From Osmia lignaria lignaria (lineage: Eukaryota > Arthropoda > Insecta > Hymenoptera > Megachilidae), in the NCBI RefSeq assembly GCF_051020975.1, contig NC_135042.1:4673888-4737887 (forward strand): DNA of 64,000 bases, given 5' to 3'. Below, piece after piece: positions 11,997 through 24,892 of the stretch. Within the stretch, counting starts at the first letter, position 1. Every line of letters begins with the position of its first letter. A program made the position numbers and the translations under genes. The notes beneath the pieces are model-generated. The model searched no databases and was not told the DNA's origin. It saw nothing but the letters and a program-made list of their open reading frames with translations.

Positions 11997-13078
11997 ATGC
12001 CATTAGTAAGTTCGTCCACCTTTCATTCTCTCTTTCCCCTTCTTTCGTTGTCAGAGCTTCAGAGAAACATTTTTGATCTTTCGTCGTTTCAATTGCTTTT
12101 ATTTCGAATTCAAATTGTATAATTTTGAAATCAATTGACATTTGATTTATTGATCAATTTTGGATGCAATACAAATGATTTCAGATACAGATTTGGGTGC
12201 GGTTTTGTGGTTAGGCACCCCAAATATAATTGACGTAAAATAAAATCGCAATCTACGCGTGAAAATAGCGGACGAACGATTGTTTGGAATTCTGAAAACA
12301 CATTTTTCGAACACAAATAATAATTAATGTTCTGTTTTTTAGGGCAATCACGCTGTCCTTACACCCCTGGAGGACATGTCAGCTGGTCGAGGGCAAGCAG
12401 GTGGGGGGCCTCCTCCGAATTGTCAGAAAGTTTTTATACAACGTGACTACAGTGAAGGCACTATGGTTAAGTTTCAAACACAGTTCCCAGCAGGATTAGA
12501 AACCAGAGTATGTAATTGAAATACTAATTAATTTTGATTATTTGACATTTAGAAGCTTTGAACATATTTTTGATTATTTTTGTTTAATTCTTGTTTATAT
12601 TTTCTTATAATCTTTTCTTACACATTTATATTTATTTACATAAATTTTCTATAGGATGCATCGGAAGTTGAAGGAATATAATACCGTTTCTTTATTGTCC
12701 TGATTTGTTTAGAAGCTAGTAATCGGTAGTTTCTCTAAGCTTATTCTATTTATAGGAAATTTTTTGTAATCTTATTTTCCAATTTAGCTGGATAGACAGA
12801 CGTTTGAATACACGATCAATCAATTGAACAACTACTTCAAAGAAGCAGAAGAAGCCACTTGCTCTACATACTGTGAAGGTTGCCTGGCCTGTCTTACTGG
12901 TTACCTGATTTATATATGTACAGAGACCCATTATGAAAAGTGCTTACGTAAAGTGGCAAAGTTTGTTAGTGAACAAAATGACAGAGTCTATAAGCCACGT
13001 GGGCTGCTGTTAACAGATCCAACAATGCGTGGTCTTAGGCTAATAGAAATATCAGTACTGGACAGACCTGCGTCGTGA
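11997..13078 (+). CDS. Golga7: Golgin subfamily A member 7 (GCP16)
   Basis: Three coding exons, 11997-12005, 12343-12507 and 12788-13078, give 154 residues. The first coding exon supplies only three codons (MPL). The family partners DHHC9-type palmitoyltransferases in the Golgi and helps palmitoylate Ras-like proteins. Conserved features are KVFIQRDYSEGT (about 34-45), FQTQFPAGLETR (about 48-59), the cysteine-rich core YCEGCLACLTGY (about 81-92), the helix THYEKCLRKVAKFV, and the C-terminal GLLLTDPTMRGLRLIEI. The cysteines of the core include the palmitoylated pair known in the human protein. The N-terminus, rich in Gly and Pro (about residues 18-30), is longer than in human GOLGA7. The order and spacing of blocks leave little doubt about the family. 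Confidence 0.95.
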
Positions 13079-13381
13079 CTGCACATTAGCCGATCCAGGG
13101 AATTCTTTATGTGATCCAAGCACTTCTGCCAATTTGTCAGGATTGCAAACCCTATACGAGCCGATGCGTGTCTCTGGACCTAATTATATCGAGCACCGAC
13201 GTTCTTTGATTTAGTTTGTCAATTGTACAGAGATGCAGAGGTAACACAAAATGATTTACATTTTCAACGAATTCTTTTGTAAACATACCGCTGTAAATAT
13301 GTCGAACGAAAATTGACTTGTTCCGCATCATCAATGTATAGGAATGAATTCTCTTGTTAGGAAAAAAAACAAACTTTGTAT

Positions 13382-13407
13382 TCCACTAATGTGGATTCAT
13401 TAGTGGA
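13382..13407 (+). repeat. Perfect hairpin in the GOLGA7 3' region
   Basis: TCCACTAATG and its exact reverse complement CATTAGTGGA flank a 6-base loop (TGGATT), giving a 10-bp stem about 300 bases after the GOLGA7 stop. It could be an mRNA stem-loop. Confidence 0.5.
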
Positions 13408-14396
13408 GTCTGCTAGTTTTATGACACTTCGTAAGACTTACCATTTTGAAATTGCAAGTTCAAACACATTCACACAGGGTTTATCTCTAAACAAGGGTAC
13501 GCTTATTGTTGATTTGCATGTATGTTTTTGATCAATTGGAATTATTGTATCCTGTGTCTATATCCCAAGGCCACGGCGTTACATAAGTTGAATTTTATAT
13601 GCATACAATAACGTACCAATGTAAACGAAAGGATTATGCAAAGAAACAAGGCGTTGTATGTGTGTGTGTATGTGTTAGCATAGAGCCTACACGTTTTCCT
13701 TGTTACACGCGTGAGATGCGACAATTATTCACAAATTTCGTACGCATCGTTTCTTTCCATGTCAGCCGAGGTTTAAAGGGTGTTTGCTTTTTTTGTTTTT
13801 TTACTGTCCGTTTAAAGACTTTATGAACATCTGCATTTAACAGACGACGCGAGAAACAAATCTATATTCCATACTGTTCTCGAACGGACTTGGTCGTAGA
13901 TTTGATTCGATATCTCCGTCAAGTACTGAAAATGATTTTATTTTTGGTGTTGATAAGTTTAATGCTTCGCATATACATATACACATCTATTATTAAGTGA
14001 TTTTTAATTATCTTCCATGATGTATCTTCCACGATGCTTATGTTCGTGATTTCACTGGATGAGAAACGATTTTCCTTTTTTTGTTTTCCAAGAAGAATAA
14101 CACGTACGAGCCAGGGATTCACTTGCCGTGGATGACACACATCGTCAAGAGTACACAGAAGAAAAGAACAATCAAGAATTCGATCGAAATTGTCGGCACA
14201 ATGTATTTGCGCTAAAAGAAATCCGTTGGATTGGCTAAGAGAAATTGTACAAAATTACCCCGACAGAGGTGAATTATTAGCGAATTATATTCTATACGAG
14301 AAAAATCGGATAAATATATCACGTGTGTGAGCATTGTGATCAAGGATAATATAACCACGATCTTCTCGCGTCACGCGAGTTGCGGTGCCGCGTCTA

Positions 14397-14432
14397 CATG
14401 TATATACATATATATATATTATATATATTAAT
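14397..14432. repeat. TA-rich simple repeat
   Basis: Alternating T and A with a few interruptions. Low complexity only. Confidence 0.8.
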
Positions 14433-15510
14433 ACAGTTGTATGCATGATCTTTTTATTTTATATTTTTGTACAACATATTGTCGAGACCATGCGAGCGAC
14501 TCGTTTGAAATATCTTTGCATCCTTCGTGTCTCGAGATACGGTCTATTTTTCAATATTTTTCGATTTCATTCGTTCCGAGGAACATTGATCTCAAGCGAA
14601 GTGCAATGCAACGCTTATTACCGATCATTTCATTTGTCGCGTACGATCACTTGTAATGATGCATTTTCTAGATAAGGGAAGTTTAAGAAAAAAATGTAAA
14701 GACTAAATTACATTGGTAGTATATTGGCGCTAGTACCATGGTGCTCTAGCCTGGTTTATATGGGTGTAGTAAATGATGTTTTCCTACTAGAGCTAGTATA
14801 TTCTATCAGTGTAACCTAGGTCTAAGTCTGTGGCCTCCTATTTTCGTTCATAAAGAATATAAACATTAAGAGTCTTTCTTCCCTTGCGTTTCTTCTTATT
14901 AAGGGTAAGGTATCATTGCTTGTGTCTGTACGATACAATGAAACGTTTCGTAAAAAGGACCTCTGTCCAGGTATATATACTTACCTTATCGCGTGCTGCC
15001 TCCCAAACAGAGGAGGATTAATTTTTTTCTACTGCGCCAGAAAGTATTCGGTCTCGTCCTTGGTCACAATGAGCGCGGAGCCTGTTCCGACGTAATTATG
15101 CAACAAGGTGAAAGAATCTTACCAAATAGCCGCGCCACTGCCTCGACATTTAACTTCTCCTGAAGGTACATAACCGAGATAGGAGATAGAGAAAATCTAA
15201 TAGGAATGAGACGAGCTTGTTGCGTAAGGATATTATTAAAATGAACGTGTTCGTCTCGGATCATTTGTCGAACAGTGTTCGCAGTGTTACGAGTTACAGG
15301 CTCCGCTCCTATGCAATCAGATTATTGCATAATTATGTAAATAGCGAAAATGAATCGTCGACACGTGGAATATCAGAGGAAGAGAGAGAAAAAAAATGAA
15401 GAAAAAAGCCGTTTGTTATACTTAATTTAATCGTAGGACCAAAACGTTTGATGATTCGTTACCGTGTAAAGGACACCATCGTTCGAGTGTAATTTCTAAA
15501 TGTTTTTAAT

Positions 15511-15516
15511 AATAAA
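15511..15516 (+). terminator. Candidate distal poly(A) signal
   Basis: AATAAA on the + strand inside AATAATAAAAGC, 2.4 kb after the GOLGA7 stop. It would end a long GOLGA7 3'UTR; equally it could be chance in AT-rich DNA. Confidence 0.3.
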
Positions 15517-16630
15517 AGCAGCGTGAAACTTATCGGAGCGAGGTGGAGGTGAAAGAAGTGGCTAAAAGTTTATTCGGAACTGGCTCTTCTATTCTACAGG
15601 AAGAAGAGACACGGAGGAAGAAGAAGCATTCGCGTTTGAGCACATTCAGATTTTATTTACTCGTGTGCGAAATAGTTTCAGGCATTTTGTCCGTTTCCTG
15701 AAAGATACCTGTTCTACAAACGTTACTTAGATCATCTACCAGCACTTTTCTTACTTTTGTCAATTGAAAACATCCAGTTTACTTTTTCCAAGTTTCTTCT
15801 TCTTCTTCTTCAAGGTATCCCATTGAACGAGAAGGAAACTGAAGGAGTAACGAGGGAATACAGAGGCAAAGCAAGAAATAAAGTAAGGAACGTGAGTCAC
15901 ATCCTCGAGTTCCACTCAAACTTCCGATCCGTAGGAAAGCAGATACGGGAGGTACATCACGTTTTCGCTTCCTGCGTCAGAAACACGATTTTGGAGTGGC
16001 CCTGTGACGCAACGGAATCATTAATTCATCGATTCGCCTTGGATCCACATTTGTCCATCTTGCACCGACACAAACACCTTTCATCAAACTCTTCTCTCCG
16101 TAAAATAGAACCGAAACGTAAACGTGTCATCAGAAGTCCAATTTTTCTTTTCTTTTTCTTATATCGTTTTTTTTTTTCTGTTTCTTTTTAGGTGGTATAT
16201 AAAAATGCCCGTAGCTCGGTTACATCTTATAAATCAAGACACACGTTCAACTCACAAATACATCTCTTCCATTCACTCGCTGTCGCACTCTTCGTCTAGC
16301 GAATTTGTATTCCTAAGGTATCGGAGATATAATACAAAAAAGATTGTCAAAATTGAATTCACATCCTCGCCACCTCTATAACGTATTCTTGTTTCTAGGT
16401 TTCGTTTATGAGCCATATTGCCGAAGGTTGCCCCTAAACCAGTCATCCTTCTAACTACCTAGCCATTGACTACCCGAGTAACTTCCTACGCTCCTGCCTC
16501 TCAAACAACACTGTCTTGGAGTGAATTTTACAAGCAAGGTTTCACGTTACTTTTTTATTTTGATTCCTTTTGGGTTTCTCGAGGTAGGTGGATTCGCACC
16601 AGACTCCCCTGTACGGTGCAAACGCTTGAT

Positions 16631-16636
16631 TTTATT
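16631..16636 (-). terminator. Poly(A) signal for Pde6
   Basis: TTTATT on the + strand reads AATAAA on the minus strand, about 190 bases after the Pde6 stop codon. Confidence 0.5.
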
Positions 16637-16826
16637 CATCGACCTTGATTCATTGGAGCTTCTAAGACTGTTCAAAGTCTCTCTCCTTCTGTAGGATTCT
16701 CTGTAAACAATACCTGTTGTTTACAGAAGACAATTTGCAGATTCAACATCTGTCTTCTGACAATTTAGGAAGAACGATCATCGATCATCATTCTGGAATG
16801 CTTTCAAGGGTGGTCGAGGTAAGCCG

Positions 16827-19800
16827 TCAAATGAGTAGACAGAGTTTATTACGGCTCTTCCTGTCAGGGATCAGAGCCTTGGATTTTGCTGCATCTTCAG
16901 GGGTGCTTCTAGTGTACAGGGATCTACTGATGCGATGTCTGACCCCTTTGCTCAGCGTGCGACTGCCTTTCCTCAAGGAAGCGAATCTTCCTAACGCAGA
17001 TTTCTCAGGAACGTCCTTTTTGTCCGCGTGGGCACAGTTCAGGGTCGTGACCGTGAACTCGATGTCCTTGGGTTCGTACGAGACGAATTCCTCGACCGGT
17101 TCGTCGATTGTGTCGCGATCGATCCAAGTCAGACCCATCTCGACTTTCTCAGCCAGGTCTTGCCAGTGTTTCCGATTCTCCATAGTGCCTTCGTAGAGAG
17201 GCATGATCCAGGGGAAGGTTTCCGAGAGGACCTTGTACAGAGGCAAGCAGATCACGTCGATGAAGCCGACCTGCATTTGCGGTAGTTCGTCTTTTCTTTC
17301 ACGGTCCATCATGGCTACCGGTTGTTGGTTTAATTGCAATCGTTCCAGGTCACCTTGGTCGAAGAACTCGTCAGCTACCAGCTTTGCCACCCGGTGCTGC
17401 ACGTCCCACGGCTTTGCTATTGCGCTTACGTCACAGGCTGTCATCATCATCCCGCAGAGCACTGGAAATGAAGGAATACATGGATACAAATTTTCCATAT
17501 GTCCTCGCTTGTCAGTACATTAGTCTGAGGCAATGGTAACCTTAATATTATTCTCAAATCAATTATACTAATAATACACATCATCTCTCTTACGTTCTTT
17601 CTTCTCTTCACTCTGCCAGTCGAACTCCCCCTCGTCTATTAGCTCCATGAAGCGATTCTTCTTCTTGAAATACACTGCTAAATCAGTAGAGAGGATCGCG
17701 CTTTCGACGACCTTCATCACCCTCCTGTAATCCTCCATGGACAGGCTCTGGAAGATGTTGTTGCTGTCCGAGTTCAGGATCATGACACATTGGTCGAAAT
17801 GATGATGTTCCATGGTGCTGGTGGAGTAGAGGATAGCCAATGGAGACTCTGTTTTCATCTGGAAAGCGTTGTTCGTTCCTCGATGGTCCAGGTCGTGGCA
17901 GAGACAAGCGACGAGAAGCCCCAGGATTTCCAGGTCGGTCATGAACTGTTCCATCTTGCCCGTCTTCAGCATCGCGAACATCGTTTGGGCGACGTTTAAC
18001 GCGTGCCTCCAGTTATGGTATTTGACTGGCCTGTAATGTTTCCTCACAAAATTAAGGATTTTGTTACGTTATAGTTAGATTACAAAGGATACCTTACCTG
18101 TAATTTTTCTTTACGCTAAGGATCCATCTACACAGCACTTCATAGGGTATATGAAATTTCTGGATCAAATTGCATTGTTTGAACATGCTAATAGTGGCTC
18201 TACAGGTGTCTTCGTCAGTTAAATCAAAATCTATGAAGGTAAAACTGTACAAATTGAAGGAGTCTGCGGCTGGTATAGGTTCAGAGGTCAATCTGATGGT
18301 GTCGTCGTTACTAGCTGTCGCGTGGTAGCTCAGACACTCGAGTGCAACCTTCTGTTTAGCCATCAGCTTGCAAGCTGACTCGTACATCTGGGTGTTGTGA
18401 ATCCCAAGTCCACAGAAAATGGCGAATGCTTCAAAGATTGATACATCAGAGTCGGTGAAGGACGTTCCGTTGTCCTGTACATAAAAATTCCTGTCAACAA
18501 CCATCTTGAACTTTTATCGTTGCAAAGAAACAGAGCAATAACCTTGTTGATTAATTGAGCAACACCAATTACAGTCCTCTGACCGTTCACTATGGGCATA
18601 CAGAGGATGCTCTTGATCGATTCGTTTCCAGACTGGACATCCTTCTTCAGCCACGTGGCTACGTCTCCGATGTTGAGGATTTGACCAGTAGCTGCGACGT
18701 ACCTCGCGATTTGACCCAACGGTTTTGAAAAATCGTTTCCGCTAGGTCTGTATACCTTGGCCTCTTGAGTCTCGTTGTCCATCTCGAAGATGGTGGTGAA
18801 CTTGTTGCTGTCGTTTGTTGCCTAACAACAGATGAAGCAAGCAACAGATGAACAAGTTAAGAGTCTTGTATTTCAAGAGTTAACACTCGAATCGACTGGA
18901 AGGCTATTAGGAGACTTGTGTGCTAGTCTATCGATTAAAAACTAATTAAACCAATTAAAAATTGGATTCTACTAAAAATTAATCTTTATCTATTAATAAT
19001 ACTTCATCTATTTCTTTGTAGGAATGACTCACGTGCTGTTGGAAAATGTCCTCCATCTCGATGTTGTTGCTCTGAGCCGCCAGGAAAGAGAAAAAGATCA
19101 TCAGACTTTACGAACCTGAGTAACACGTGCCACGGTGTCACTCACCTCTCTCCTCGACAATGGTTTCCTGCTTTCCTGCGTCGACTTGCCAGGTCGTTCG
19201 ACGATTTTTTCCAGATGTCCCTGAAACGAAATTTAGGATCTCTTATTATGTTCCCCGTTGTTCATTTGGAAGAGCTCAGTAGATCCTTGTACTGATTCGT
19301 TTTCTGTTACTTACAACAGCGATAAGATAAAATTAACGATGCTTGTTCTTATTGGTTCTCTCGAATGAACTTACTGCTTCGCCGCAGTCCAGGTCCAGAA
19401 GGTACACAGCGCATCTCTCGCATTTTAGGAGCTCCTTAGCTTCGGTCATGATCTTCGTGACGAGACACTCGAGATTGTTCTGCTCCTCGAAGATGTTCCT
19501 TGCCAGATTCAGGAGGATCTGGTTTCTGCGATACTCTTGAACCGACAGCTCGAACAGCTGAGCGTTCTGTATGCCGATCCCGCAAAATGTTAGGTACCTG
19601 AGGTCAGTTTCCCTTTATAAATGCTGTTTAATATTTCTTAGCCATTTGATTATACTAAATTAGAGGATAAGACCTCTGAAACACCTCGACGTCCTTGTCG
19701 GTAAACTCGTTGCTCCCATTGGTTTTATTTATGATCTGAGCAACGCCAATAACGTCGCCCTCGTAGTTGCAAATAGGCATCGACAAGATCAATGTAGTTT

Positions 19801-21603
19801 TATAACCAGTTCTCATGTCGATAGTACTATTGAACCTTGGATCCTGAAATGGTCGTTGAAGATCAATTAGATTTGACACGATGATGTTTCTATGAGACAT
19901 AGACACCAGAAGCAATCGTTTGAACCTTATAGGCGTCTTTGATGTTGATGATCTCTTTAGTATGAGCCACGTAGCCAGCGATTCCCACCCCAAAAGGGAT
20001 TTTAATCTCCTCGTTCTTCGCCCGTTGAATGGCTTCCTCGAGTTCAGTGTCTTGCGTCACGTCGAACAATTTGGCGACCAGGTATCTGTCTTCCAGAGGT
20101 CCTTTAGCTAGGAATAGGCTCCCTCGATCGGCATGCGTAAGCAAGCCAACGTTCACTAGGATTTTGTGACAGAGGACATTGATATCCAGCTCGTTTGCCA
20201 CGTCTCTGATCAATTCCATGAATAGATCACTTTCGTCTAATCTGTTTAATTCTTCTCTTCGTCCGACTAGTGACGTATAGGTCCTGGATTTTATATAAAT
20301 GTTACAAACGAGATCAATGTAAAAGATGTAATGTTTGGATGTTATTCACACCTGCTGGGACTTCTGCTGCGTTTTGCTGGAGAACTAGAAGCCAGCCAGC
20401 ATTGAAACAAGTCGGAAGTGACACTGTTTCGTTTGCTTCGACTGAGTAGATTCTCTTCTTGATGCAGGTTCCTCGTTGGTGACTTGGCTTGAGGAACAGC
20501 TACCCCTTGTAGTCGTTGGCGAAGCTCCAGGCTAGCGTTCTCTCGGAGCCACGCTTCAGCTGCCTCTGGATGTGCTTCCAAATATCTTTTTTTAAAGGAA
20601 TAGGTGGTAAATATTATATTAATTTTATTTTAAGCCCTGGGGGGTACCGATTTTATGGAATCAGTGGCTCTTATATTTTCGCTCATCAGGATCTAAGGAT
20701 TCATGAATACAACCATCTGAATGCTGTCCATAGGAGGATCTCCTTGGTCTCTCCCACTCATGGTTTCTCTTTGATCTAACTACCACAGACACACTCATTC
20801 ATTTGTAGAGTACACATCGATTCTACTCTTCAACCTAGCTACACCTGGCTTCTTTAAGAGCTTCTTAAACTTTACAGTCTGAAGACTCCCACATGGACAG
20901 CACCCATAGTAACTGAGATCTTGATGATACGTAAGGTATACGTTCTAAATTAAGTTGAGAGTGTAATCAGGATCTTCGTTCTATCTTACCTTCCAACCTT
21001 GTCCATGGTGAGACCATCATCCTCGTCGTATTCGTGTATGGTATCCTGACAGGTAATCCTCTTGCTTCTGCATATTCTCGCGATGTCGCTTTCTTTTATT
21101 TCAGTCTTGGTACTTGTACTTAAGGGTAATTTTGATTCTTCTGCCTTCATCTTATCAGGATCCTTGCATGGGACAGGCGCATGGGACTCTTCGGGACTCG
21201 GCGAGCCCACCAACTGGCACTCGCTTCGCTCTGGGCTTTTCGAGGACATTGGTTTCGTTGAGATTTTCATCGTCTTGAATCTCTCTAAATTATCATTGCG
21301 GTTCACCTGTACGAACCGCAAGAGCAGGTGAATTTCTCATACTCTTCTTAGACTTTGTAGGATCAACGCTAAACGCGTTTTGTGCTGCGTAAGTCATCGG
21401 TAACCCAAGGTTGACTGATTTTATTATAAATTTCAAATTTAATTTTCTAAAATTAGGATAATAAGCTGAAGCGTTTAAAGGGTTCAAGTTTCACGCAGTA
21501 CAGAACGCGTTTTTATCTTATGTTTGTTTCCATCCTTTTCGCATTGTACCTCTGTATCTTTCGCCTCCGGCAAATCTTCGTCCACTTCGTCTTCAGACTC
21601 CAT
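16827..21603 (-). CDS. Pde6: cGMP-specific 3',5'-cyclic phosphodiesterase, Pde6 type
   Basis: Twelve coding exons give 1069 residues: 21550-21603, 20990-21306, 20352-20585, 19926-20283, 19674-19843, 19375-19597, 19146-19220, 19033-19071, 18543-18821, 18098-18474, 17594-18042, 16827-17461. The enzyme hydrolyses cGMP. A disordered N-terminus (to about 165) precedes YLEAHPEAAEAWL, GAF-A (about 215-385), GAF-B (about 415-610) and the catalytic HD domain (about 660-970). YHNWRH carries proton donor H718 and metal ligand H722. CHDLDHRG gives H758 and D759, and D869 completes the metal site. Q922 in QMQVGF is the invariant purine-binding glutamine. The spacing of these residues equals that of human PDE5. 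The end, KLCLLI, is a CaaX box (C1066) after a basic stretch, which predicts prenylation and membrane attachment, as in fly Pde6 and unlike PDE5 or PDE11. A possible 5'UTR acceptor lies about 20 bases before the ATG. Confidence 0.93.
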
Positions 21604-23240
21604 ATCATCTTAGGTCTGAATTAATTACCATTGAGCGCAACGGGCTAGGTAGTTCTCGTCTCGTGTTTAAGTCGGGAACGGCTCGAGGGAACGAGGCGAG
21701 AGGATACTTGGCATTGTAACCCCTTCACTTTGTTAAAGTTTACGGACTTTCCTAGCTGCCGTACGAGCACCCGAGACACGGACCTGAAACAAGTATTCGA
21801 CCGTGTTCCGTTGGATTTGTTCCACTTTAATAACAGAATTTCTACCGGTGCTTTCTATCGACTTTTCTACTTCAACAAAAAAAAGAGGAATAAAAAGAGC
21901 TAAGGGGAATTCTTGGAGTATTTTTAACCGTGCACTTTTTTTAAATTAATTAAAGTCGCATTAACTGTTCAAGTTACTGAAAGTACTTATTTAACAGATT
22001 GACTGCCACAGTATATTGTCCATTGTATGTTTTCTTTAAGAGCGTTCGGTATGATTCTCAAACTCGTCTCGTCTAATAACTGAATTATAAAACGATTGAA
22101 TTTGATATTCTTCGCCGAAAATAACCGGCTGCAACGTGAAACTGTCTAACCATCCGTTAAATCAACTTCTACTTTTGTCCACGATGCTTAGCCACCCTAT
22201 TTCATTAACCCTCGATGAAGCGTGAAAATGTTGCAGCGTAAATTAATTTCTTTTTAGAAAATTTAGGGACCGTTTAAAAAAAGGAATTTATAAAAAACAT
22301 ACCCAAGAGAATTTAACGATCATCCAGTGAGAGGTTTGCATGATGTTTCAAGATAAAAGTTTCCTCGATTATTACATGTTCTCTTCAAATGTAATATTTC
22401 AAAATGATAATCTGCGGAATTTTTTCCAGGTCGTCGACGTCAAGAGGTGACACGATTTAATTACCATCGATCTTCCCGCGTTAAATCGGACGGTAGGCGT
22501 CGACGATATTTAAAAACTTCGCAAGATGCAATCAGGCTGCTTCTTTGACACTTTTTGCGTCCCCCTTTTCGCCCTTCGAGCGTGCACCGCTTTTACTGCA
22601 TCCCTGGATCAGCAATCGAGCGAGAATTAATCGTTTGTGCGCCGCCACTATCACCATGCAGGCGTCCTTACCGATCCTTATAATAAACTTCTCGTCAACT
22701 TTTAAACAACTATCTTTCAAACATTGCAAAAATCTTTTTGCAACTATAGTCGTTGATCTTTTGAAGAAAAATCAAAGTACAGACACGATTCACTGTTAGG
22801 TTCCAACAATGATGATCCTAGTCATCTTTATTCAGAGCTGATCATTTGAAACGATCGGAAATCAGACTAGTCACAGGACTTCCTCATTTCTATCCGTCTT
22901 TCGTTATAGTAATCTAACTGATTCCACCGTATTCGAATCGATCCTGAAGCATGCTTTGATGCACCGTGCACGTTACTCCCGCTCCTCGTCATCTCGCCGG
23001 TAGGGTCCTCCTGGATCTGTCACAGCAGCCTTTTCTGCATAACTGATTCACTTGAATCGCAGCACTTTGTCCTCCGAGTACTTAGCCGCTATAACGAAGG
23101 CTTATGCGATGAATCAAGTGATCAATGTCAATCACTCTGCCAGCTGGATTTTGTAATTGATGTCACATCAGTTTCTTCCAATTGCATATTCAATTATTGA
23201 GATCCATGCTTAGCGTTTATAATACTACACCAGACTACGA

Positions 23241-23535
23241 GGACTTAGAATATATTGTAATCCCAATAATTGAACCGATGAGATAGAGACTTAGATATAT
23301 TGCAATTCCACCAACTTAACCCATGAGATTGGGACTTACATTGTGGTGTCATGATTTCAGCTACCAAACCGATGAGACGAGGAATCGACGAGAGGGTGGT
23401 TCAAGGTATATTACAATTCCAGCGAGCGAATCGACAGGATAGGAATTCAGTATAGAACACAATTCCAGCGAAGCAACGAGACAGGAACCCAGCGTATATT
23501 ACAATTCCAGCTTTTCACCCGATGAACTCGGTATT
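23241..23535. repeat. Degenerate minisatellite, about six units
   Basis: A motif like TATATTACAATTCCAGC, followed by a loosely kept CGAT-GAGA-GAGG segment, recurs with starts near 23250, 23297, 23347, 23406, 23451 and 23493. Unit length varies from about 42 to 59 bases. Copies 4 and 6 share TATATTACAATTCCAGC exactly. Confidence 0.65.
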
Positions 23536-24680
23536 CTTCAGACTCCTTATTCTTTCCAGACACATTAGTCCTAGTTTTTAATCCACCATCCCCCAACCAA
23601 GCGTCATTCACTCCACCAGCTGTATCTCTTAAAGTCTTCTTTGAAAAAAAAAAAAACCTAGAATCCGCTTCTTGTCACGCACATGTCGTCGATTCTACGT
23701 CTATAACGCGGTTTCGAGATCGACGTAGCCTCGGATAGAAGTGAACCGGTCGAAAGCTCCGAGCTTACTGAAGCCAGGCCAACCGACGGGTGTTCGGGAA
23801 AGCTTGGCCGGATACGCGCAAGCTTTCCTCGTCTTCGTTTGCGTGGAGGTTGTGCATGTAGGCGTCTATCAGCCTCGTCGTATACGTACACGTTTCCCTC
23901 GCCCTGGTAGAGCTTGCGTGCTCGCGGACGGAACGCGGAAACTGGTGCGCGTTTCGACTTTCCCCGGAGTACGTTCTACGGTCTATGTGGAACGCACACT
24001 ACGCCACCGAGGGGGTTGGTATTTGCCGGGGTCGATGTTGTGTGCGCGAGGTCCATCCGTGACCGTTTCGCAGCCGGAGGATGACACTGTGTGTATATCG
24101 TGTACCCACGCATACGTCGTTATACTTGTGTCTTCGACTTGTATAGAGGGTGGGTCAGGACGGCTGGTATAATCAGTGTATAGAATTACTTTACATATAA
24201 AATACAATTTTCAAGAATCATTTCATCAATAATATTTTGCTAGATATAAAGAGGAACTTGGAATTACAAAAATCCAAAATTTCATGAAATATGAAACCGT
24301 CAAAGGGATGAATTATCAGATTTTCAAATTCCATTATCTGGGAAAGGTATCGATATAAGAGAAGATTGTATATGATGTATTTGTAATTTATCTTAGCACG
24401 TTGAATTATTTTTTGTCCAGTTATTCTGATCCACCCTGTATGTTGGTCTATGTGGAACACAGCTTTGGTGCTTGTGTTCCCGTACGGATGAAATAAAAAC
24501 ACTGGATGTGATTGATGGTACACGCGATGCCTTTCGGTTTCGTGTGAATAGAGAGTATATATACACGTTTTTACGTGGGGAAAACGGTGTGGGAGTATCT
24601 TGGGTACATTCAGGTAGATGCTGTGGTTAAAAAGAAAAAATTGTTTGTCTGTGGTTAAACGAGTACTTATTTCTGTAGTC

Positions 24681-24892
24681 TACTGTTTAAGTAGAATGAG
24701 TAAGCAATAGGTCAGACACTTTGCGGTTGTGTCAAGTACCTAATTTTATTTTGATAATCTTATTATGAATCCATATTACAATGCTTAGATACCATATTCT
24801 AATGAATTATAGGTATCTATGTTGGTAAATGGGTGTTTGTTTTGGAGGGATATACTGTTTAAGTAGAATAAGTAAATGTTAAGTCAGACATT
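24681..24892 (+). repeat. Pair of about 40-base direct repeats
   Basis: TACTGTTTAAGTAGAAT starts at 24681 and again at 24853. In both copies it is followed by AGTAA and, after about ten variable bases, by GTCAGACA. The copies are 172 bases apart in AT-rich DNA. Confidence 0.6.

Larger units (their letters stand above)
13079..16826. other. GOLGA7 3' region and spacer before Pde6
   Basis: No gene is supported in this 3.7 kb. The left part is probably GOLGA7 3'UTR, with a hairpin at 13382-13407 and an AATAAA as far down as 15511. A frame at 15757-16191 (+) is open for 144 codons but is dominated by low-complexity Phe, Ser and Arg and shows no family. The right part should be the 3'UTR of Pde6 on the other strand. 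Confidence 0.5.

Noticed and set aside
14728..14798. CTAG-rich imperfect palindromes that might form a microRNA-like hairpin
   Set aside because: The two halves pair mainly with themselves; no long stem of microRNA type can be drawn.
15064..15264. Possible 37-base internal exon on the minus strand with acceptor and donor
   Set aside because: Too short and isolated; no neighbouring exon in a compatible frame.
15757..16191. 144-codon frame on the + strand
   Set aside because: Poly-Leu, Phe-rich and Ser/Arg-rich runs without any family signal; no splice or start context. Treated as chance.
22532..22800. About 80-codon minus-strand frame 1 kb upstream of Pde6
   Set aside because: It lacks an ATG at its start and shows no splice link to the Pde6 first exon.
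23741..24172. 143-codon frame in the GC-rich block
   Set aside because: Opposite-strand frames are open as well, which is expected from GC-rich DNA. Composition is Arg/Val-rich without domain features.
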